DNA of 64,000 nucleotides from Flavobacterium tiangeerense (GTDB lineage Bacteria; Bacteroidota; Bacteroidia; Flavobacteriales; Flavobacteriaceae): positions 209,412-273,411 of the forward strand of contig NZ_VLKO01000007.1 in assembly GCF_007830355.1 (NCBI RefSeq), written 5' to 3'. Below the pieces are notes generated by a model. That model did not search any database, was not told the DNA's origin, and worked only from the letters and a program-made list of their open reading frames with translations. Below are positions 63,541 through 64,000 of this stretch, in pieces; positions within the stretch are counted from its first letter, which is position 1, and every line of letters begins with the position of its first letter. Position numbers and translations under genes: made by a program.

Positions 63541-63570
63541 TACCGCTAACACACGTAGCTGTTGCGCAAC
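63541..63570 (+). other. Interrupted attC-like site after gene 2
   Basis: TACCGCTAAC, complementary to the core before gene 2, is followed by ACACGTAGCT and a short palindrome GTTGCGCAAC (63561-63570). The second arm and the closing core are not found before the transposase gene, so the site looks broken, perhaps by the IS. Confidence 0.45.
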
Positions 63571-63603
63571 TCTCTTAAAAAAGTAAAATTTCAAGATAAG
63601 CAT

Positions 63604-63640
63604 AAAAAACAACCTCGTTTAAGGATTTTTAAGCGAGGTT
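63604..63640 (-). terminator. Terminator at the 3' end of the transposase gene
   Basis: On the minus strand AACCTCGCTTAA pairs with TTAAACGAGGTT (one mismatch), followed by a T-run. The first arm overlaps the last codons of the transposase. Confidence 0.6.
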
Positions 63641-64000
63641 TATTTTTGGTTTTAGGTTGTAGTTTGTAAAAATAAAAAGCCTTAAAAAGTCGGTTTTCAA
63701 GTCAATGAAAGCTGTTTTTAGAGAAGTTGGTACTTTTGCTTGTATTTCACTTACAACTCCGGACTTTGTTTTTGTTTTTTTGGTGATAAACTTCAAGTAT
63801 TTCTTAAGATTATAGGTTAACGCTGCCATCAAAACGTGTTTGTTGGCTTGCTTGATTCCTCTTGTGTTTACGCGCTTCATATTGGTAAAATTGACCAACG
63901 TTCCTATTACTGGTTCTACGGTTTTACTTCTCACTCGCACCATTTGCTTGGAATAGCGTGCGTTTTGAGTCAGTTTTTGGTGCATTCGATCGTAGTGTTC
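63629..64000 (-). mobile_element. IS1182-like transposase, C-terminal part (5' end beyond the window)
   Basis: The frame is open through the right edge (the codons before 63985 read EHYDR), so at least 123 residues belong to the C-terminal end of a DDE transposase. The string RVRSKTVEPVIGTLVNF carries the likely catalytic Glu, followed by RVNTRGIKQANKHVLMAALTY and KKYLKF, as in IS1182-group transposases of flavobacteria. The terminal inverted repeat on the inner side should lie near 63560-63600 but I could not define it. The element sits directly behind a broken attC-like site. Confidence 0.82.

Overview
The window looks like chromosome from a member of the Flavobacteriaceae, most likely Flavobacterium. 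The evidence is AT-rich DNA, many promoters with the Bacteroidetes -7 element TAnnTTTG, type IX secretion (T9SS) cargo and PorP/SprF proteins, a SusC/SusD polysaccharide utilization locus (PUL), and flavobacterial families such as DUF4834, DUF3810 and DUF6565. Gene coordinates rest on reading frames; start codons were re-chosen by hand where a frame began upstream of a convincing signal peptide, conserved start or -7 box.

Layout. (1) 1-13189: a minus-strand PUL, probably for laminarin or another beta-glucan: a membrane-spanning LuxR-type regulator, then SusC, SusD, a surface glycan-binding lipoprotein, a GH16 endo-glucanase and a GH3 beta-glucosidase that runs off the left edge. A near-perfect 24-bp palindrome lies between regulator and susC. 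(2) 13345-35917: mostly housekeeping: uvrA, an outer-membrane protein, a small glycan operon (YfhO, glycosyltransferase, flippase), a GNAT protein, an alpha-oxoamine synthase (sphingolipid or sulfonolipid), a NYN protein, a glutamate-synthase-like protein, an XTP/dITP pyrophosphatase, a DEAD-box helicase, PepD and a DUF3810 zincin. (3) 36054-40603: a T9SS-type trio, OmpA-family protein, PorP/SprF protein and adhesin, in which the adhesin survives only as its last 224 codons, followed by about 0.9 kb of decayed DNA. (4) 40604-55200: NDH-2, an ABC-F ATPase, an accessory stretch (secreted unknown, Tat-type aminotransferase, carboxypeptidase-regulatory-domain protein, large T9SS cargo), an atypical zinc-ribbon SDR protein, a methyltransferase and a DUF6565 lipoprotein. 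(5) 55193-61424: ABC ATPase, ATP-grasp protein, cobalamin adenosyltransferase, DUF2795 protein and SecA. (6) 61425-64000: a mobile-looking right end with a GC-richer intergenic block, two genes arranged like integron cassettes around an attC-like fold, and an IS1182-like transposase cut by the right edge.

The most unusual part is 61.7-63.6 kb. A promoter and two dyads precede a GTTATGCC core site, gene 1, its complement GGCATAAC, an attC-like long imperfect hairpin, the core GTTAGCGG, gene 2 (with a HEPN-like R-x4-H motif) and the complement CCGCTAAC. Each gene is thus flanked by its own complementary core pair, as in an integron cassette, but no integrase is in view. The second hairpin is interrupted close to the IS. 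No tRNA, rRNA or CRISPR array was recognised.
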